From contig CAMWRR010000048.1 in NCBI GenBank assembly GCA_947176715.1, forward strand, positions 1-10,088: DNA of 10,088 nucleotides. Direction: 5' to 3'. Of this stretch, positions 7,506-10,088 are shown piece after piece (within the stretch, counting starts at the first letter, position 1; every line of letters begins with the position of its first letter). The position numbers and the translations under genes were made by a program. The notes beneath the pieces were generated by a model. The model was not told where the DNA came from, did no database searches, and saw only the letters and a program-made list of their open reading frames with translations. The DNA is from an uncultured Rikenellaceae bacterium (GTDB taxonomy: Bacteria > Bacteroidota > Bacteroidia > Bacteroidales > Rikenellaceae).

Positions 7506-8579
7506 CTATTTTACGATGACCACCTCCGAATCCTCCGCCAGATTGAGATTGCCCGAAACGATAACGATGTCGCCCTCCTCCAGCTGTGCGTTACGCTCTT
7601 CGTTGGCATTCACCGCATACTCCGAGTCGTTGGCCATCTCCACGTCGACGTATGTCCACCCGGCCTTGCCGTTGTTCTTTATCTTGAAGAGCACCTCCAT
7701 ATTGTCGCGTATGACCACCGCGCTCTTGGGCACCACCAACCGTTTGCCGGCATCCTGACGCACTATCACCCTCGCGTTCATGCCGTCCACCAGCGAGCCG
7801 TCGTTGGCCACCTCGGCCGTGACGGCCACCTGACCCTTGCTGTCGATGCGCGGGTTGATCGACGTTATGCGCCCCGACATACGTTTGTCGCCGAAGCCGT
7901 AAGGTATTACCACCACGGGCTGACCCTTGCTCAGAAAAGAGTATTCCGACTCCAGCACGGAGAACTCCACCGATAGCCGGGAGTCGTCGAGAACGGTACA
8001 GAACTCGGCTTCCGACATCTCGGAGGCCTGTTTCTTTATGTCGGCCACCTTGCCTGAGAAGGGCGCGCGAAGCAGACACGCTTCCAGATTGCGCCGGGCC
8101 GACGCAAGGGCCATGTGGGCATCGGAGAAGCCGGAGCGTATCTTGGCCGTGCGCATTATATCCGCAGGCACCGACAGCGTGTCGTCCGCGGCATAGCCTA
8201 GCCCTATCAACACATCTCTCAGCTCTATGTCGGCCTTGGCCACGCCGAGCTCGGCCTGTTGCAGCTCGTGGCGCGCCTGACTGTCGTCCAGACGTGCTAT
8301 CACATCGCCCCCCTTTACGCGCTCGCCGTTACCGAAACACACGGATGAGAGCACCCCTTGGGCCTTGAACGACAAGACACTGCGACGGTCGGCCGCAAGA
8401 CGTCCGTTGCTTATTATCTCGCGCATGAAGTTTTTGAAACGCAAGGTGTCGACCCTAACCTCGTTTATGTCTACCTCGGTCTTTACACGGTCGTCTGAAT
8501 TAAGTGCGTTATCGGTCGATTGGCAACTCAATAGCGTCGCTCCGGTCATGAGCATGGATAGTATGTAGCTGTATTTCAT
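7506..8579 (-). CDS. RND efflux periplasmic adaptor, lipoprotein (HlyD/AcrA-type membrane fusion protein)
   Basis: A 357-residue adaptor that links the inner-membrane permeases to the TolC duct. The N-terminus has a short hydrophobic signal ending in the lipobox TLLSC with Cys19 as lipidation site, so it should be anchored to a membrane by lipid, as AcrA is. The two lipoyl/barrel-sandwich halves are at about 70-98 (with GERVKGGDVIARLDD) and 168-198 (with RAPFSGKVADI). The helical hairpin between them (about 99-165) is short and interrupted by a non-coiled piece at about 128-148. A beta-barrel (about 200-272) and a membrane-proximal domain (about 280-357) follow. The frame is open 35 codons further upstream, but that extension is Arg-rich, overlaps the TolC gene and would bury the signal; the start at 8579 is clearly right and leaves an 8-bp gap. 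It ends with TAG, 7 bp before permease A. Confidence 0.93.
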   Translation of the reverse strand: MKYSYILSMLMTGATLLSCQSTDNALNSDDRVKTEVDINEVRVDTLRFKNFMREIISNGRLAADRRSVLSFKAQGVLSSVCFGNGERVKGGDVIARLDDSQARHELQQAELGVAKADIELRDVLIGLGYAADDTLSVPADIMRTAKIRSGFSDAHMALASARRNLEACLLRAPFSGKVADIKKQASEMSEAEFCTVLDDSRLSVEFSVLESEYSFLSKGQPVVVIPYGFGDKRMSGRITSINPRIDSKGQVAVTAEVANDGSLVDGMNARVIVRQDAGKRLVVPKSAVVIRDNMEVLFKIKNNGKAGWTYVDVEMANDSEYAVNANEERNAQLEEGDIVIVSGNLNLAEDSEVVIVK

Positions 8580-8587
8580 GATCTTGA

Positions 8588-10088
8588 TTATTTTTGTATT
8601 ATCTTGTCGAACTCCGCGCCTATGTCGTAGCCTGAGGCGAAATCGAACAGCGTCTTGCCGCGAAGAGAGTAGTAATATTTCCAATAGTCGGCCAGTGCCG
8701 AGATGAAGGCCTCCGTCGCTTGGTCGCGTTCGCTCTGGGCCGTATTCATGTCGGTAACCGAGACGGTGCCCTGACGGAAGTTGCTCATGGCTATTTCGTA
8801 TCGCCTGTCGGCTATCTGGCGGGCTTTGAGCGCCACCTCGAACTGACTGCGTTGATTGTTGAACTGCTCGGTGAGTGTGAATATCTCGCGGCGGAAGTCG
8901 TTCTCTTTCTGTTCCGCCTGTGTGCGCGCAAGCTCCGAACGGGCCTCGGCCATCCTGACGCGACCGCGTCCCATACCCCAGTCGAATATGGGGAACGATA
9001 CCGACAAGCCCACAACCTCCTGATCGAGCAACCCTTTATAGGCGCTGGAGAAGACATCGCTCGACTGCGACAGGCCGAAGCGGGCCGACAGTGTGGCGGA
9101 AGCGCCTCTCTGAGCCTTGGCACGGGCTACATCGGCCTCGGCCTGCAATACCGCTATCTCGTTTTCGAGCGTAAACGACGAGTTGTAGACCGCTTTGTCG
9201 ATGATATCCCTGTAATCGAGCATCAGGTTGGGGATATCGGTGTCGAGCACAGGCTCCACATCGACATTCTCGCGCAGGCGCAACAGCGAGTTGAAAGCGA
9301 GCTGACTCTCACGCAGGGCTGTCTTGTTGGTGTTTATCGAGAGCGAGTCGTTGAACATGCGCAACTCCAACTGCAACACCTCGTCCTGAGTGACCGTACC
9401 GAGCTTAAGGCGCTCTCTGGCGACCGAGCTGAGCATACGCGTATTCTCGTAGTTCTTGCAGGCTATGTCGTATTTGGTCTTCTGGAGCAACAGCCCGAAG
9501 AAGAGATTGACGGCGGAGTATGTCACACCCTCCATCGACTCTATATAACAACGCTTGGCATACTCGTACTTCTGCGGCTCTATCTTCTTGTCCCACTTGA
9601 ACTGATTGTAGGCGAATAGCGGTTGGGTATAGGAGAGGGTCACCGGCTGAGAGTAGTAGGTGTTGGTATGGGTGGGGTGGAACTGGTCGAGACGGCTCAG
9701 GTCGGAGTTCAGCGAGATGGTACCGCCCGTGAAGCTGATATTCTGCCGTATGTTGAGTCCGAGACTGTTCTGGAGGTTGTAGTTGCTGACGTAGTTCATG
9801 TCGCCTGTCTCCGAGTTCTGCAACAGACGTAGCGAACGGTCGAACTGAGCGAGGTTCGCCGTTACGTTGAGCGACGGCAGACGACTCGCCTTGAATGACT
9901 TGAACTCCCAGTAGGCGGCAAGGAAGGTATGTTTGGCTATCATGGCATCCACCGACTGGTCCTGAGCCGCCGCTATGGCCTCTTCGAGAGTATAGCTTAC
10001 GGAGAGAAACGGCTCCGACATGGAGCCTCTCCACGTGTCGGAGGAAGTCATCTCATGCGCCGACGCCCAAAACCACCCCGAACTGACT
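8588..10088 (-). CDS. TolC-family outer membrane efflux protein (5'-truncated by the window edge)
   Basis: Outer membrane channel of the tripartite pump: a trimeric beta-barrel continued by a long periplasmic helical tunnel. From the Met at 10051 there are 487 residues with the two-fold OEP repeat. The related helix-turn segments are RERLKLGTVTQDEVLQLE (212-229) and SNFRQGTVSVTDMNTAQSER (423-442); the strand-plus-helix entry SFPIFDWGMGRGRVRMAEA is at 352-370. The Met at 10051 is probably not the start. The frame stays open to the edge and adds at least 12 residues ending in WFWASAHE, which look like the end of a signal peptide cleaved after ASA. The true start therefore lies beyond 10088. It is the first gene of the operon visible here; any promoter or regulator is outside. 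TolC genes leading adaptor and RND genes is an order I know from Bacteroidetes. Confidence 0.93.
   Translation of the reverse strand, partial: VSSGWFWASAHEMTSSDTWRGSMSEPFLSVSYTLEEAIAAAQDQSVDAMIAKHTFLAAYWEFKSFKASRLPSLNVTANLAQFDRSLRLLQNSETGDMNYVSNYNLQNSLGLNIRQNISFTGGTISLNSDLSRLDQFHPTHTNTYYSQPVTLSYTQPLFAYNQFKWDKKIEPQKYEYAKRCYIESMEGVTYSAVNLFFGLLLQKTKYDIACKNYENTRMLSSVARERLKLGTVTQDEVLQLELRMFNDSLSINTNKTALRESQLAFNSLLRLRENVDVEPVLDTDIPNLMLDYRDIIDKAVYNSSFTLENEIAVLQAEADVARAKAQRGASATLSARFGLSQSSDVFSSAYKGLLDQEVVGLSVSFPIFDWGMGRGRVRMAEARSELARTQAEQKENDFRREIFTLTEQFNNQRSQFEVALKARQIADRRYEIAMSNFRQGTVSVTDMNTAQSERDQATEAFISALADYWKYYYSLRGKTLFDFASGYDIGAEFDKIIQK

Noticed and set aside
8580..8684. N-terminal extension of the adaptor to 8684
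   Set aside because: The extra 35 residues are Arg-rich, overlap the end of the TolC gene and would sit in front of a complete lipoprotein signal peptide.
1..10088. CRISPR arrays, tRNA or rRNA genes, insertion sequences, phage or toxin-antitoxin modules
   Set aside because: I found no regularly spaced repeats, tRNA cloverleaf, rRNA core sequence, transposase or integrase frame anywhere in the window.

Overview
The window looks like the end of a contig from a Bacteroidales bacterium, most plausibly an Alistipes/Rikenellaceae relative. The evidence is a Bacteroidetes-type promoter (TTG, 21-bp gap, TAnnTTTG) in front of the first gene, AT-rich leaders without a clear Shine-Dalgarno sequence, GC-rich genes with an unusual taste for the isoleucine codon ATA, and the protein families themselves. 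The taxon is inferred from style, not from a marker gene.

Layout. Positions 1-27 are almost certainly residual Nextera sequencing adapter, not genome. Positions 28-131 form a short AT-rich promoter region with several inverted repeats. Positions 132-1037 (+) encode a membrane-anchored DNA/RNA non-specific endonuclease of the EndoG/Serratia nuclease family with its catalytic residues intact. A 228-bp convergent gap (1038-1265) has no gene and no classical terminator, but does contain a nested inverted repeat. From 10088 down to 1266 the minus strand is one compact tripartite efflux operon.

The operon runs, in transcription order, TolC-type outer membrane factor (start beyond the right edge), lipoprotein periplasmic adaptor, RND permease A, RND permease B. 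The gaps are 8 bp and 7 bp, followed by a 4-bp ATGA overlap. The products should assemble into a pump spanning both membranes: the permeases take substrate from the inner membrane or periplasm using the proton gradient, the adaptor bridges, and the TolC protein forms the exit duct. Two different permeases in one operon recall MdtBC and MuxBC, where two RND subunits share a pump. Both permeases here keep the first TM4 aspartate but differ from AcrB, and from each other, at other proton-relay positions. No regulator or resistance marker is in view, so the substrate cannot be named.

I see no clearly new system. The points most worth a second look are the paired permeases with unequal relay residues, the symmetrical promoter that may fire in both directions, the ATA bias, and the adapter contamination.
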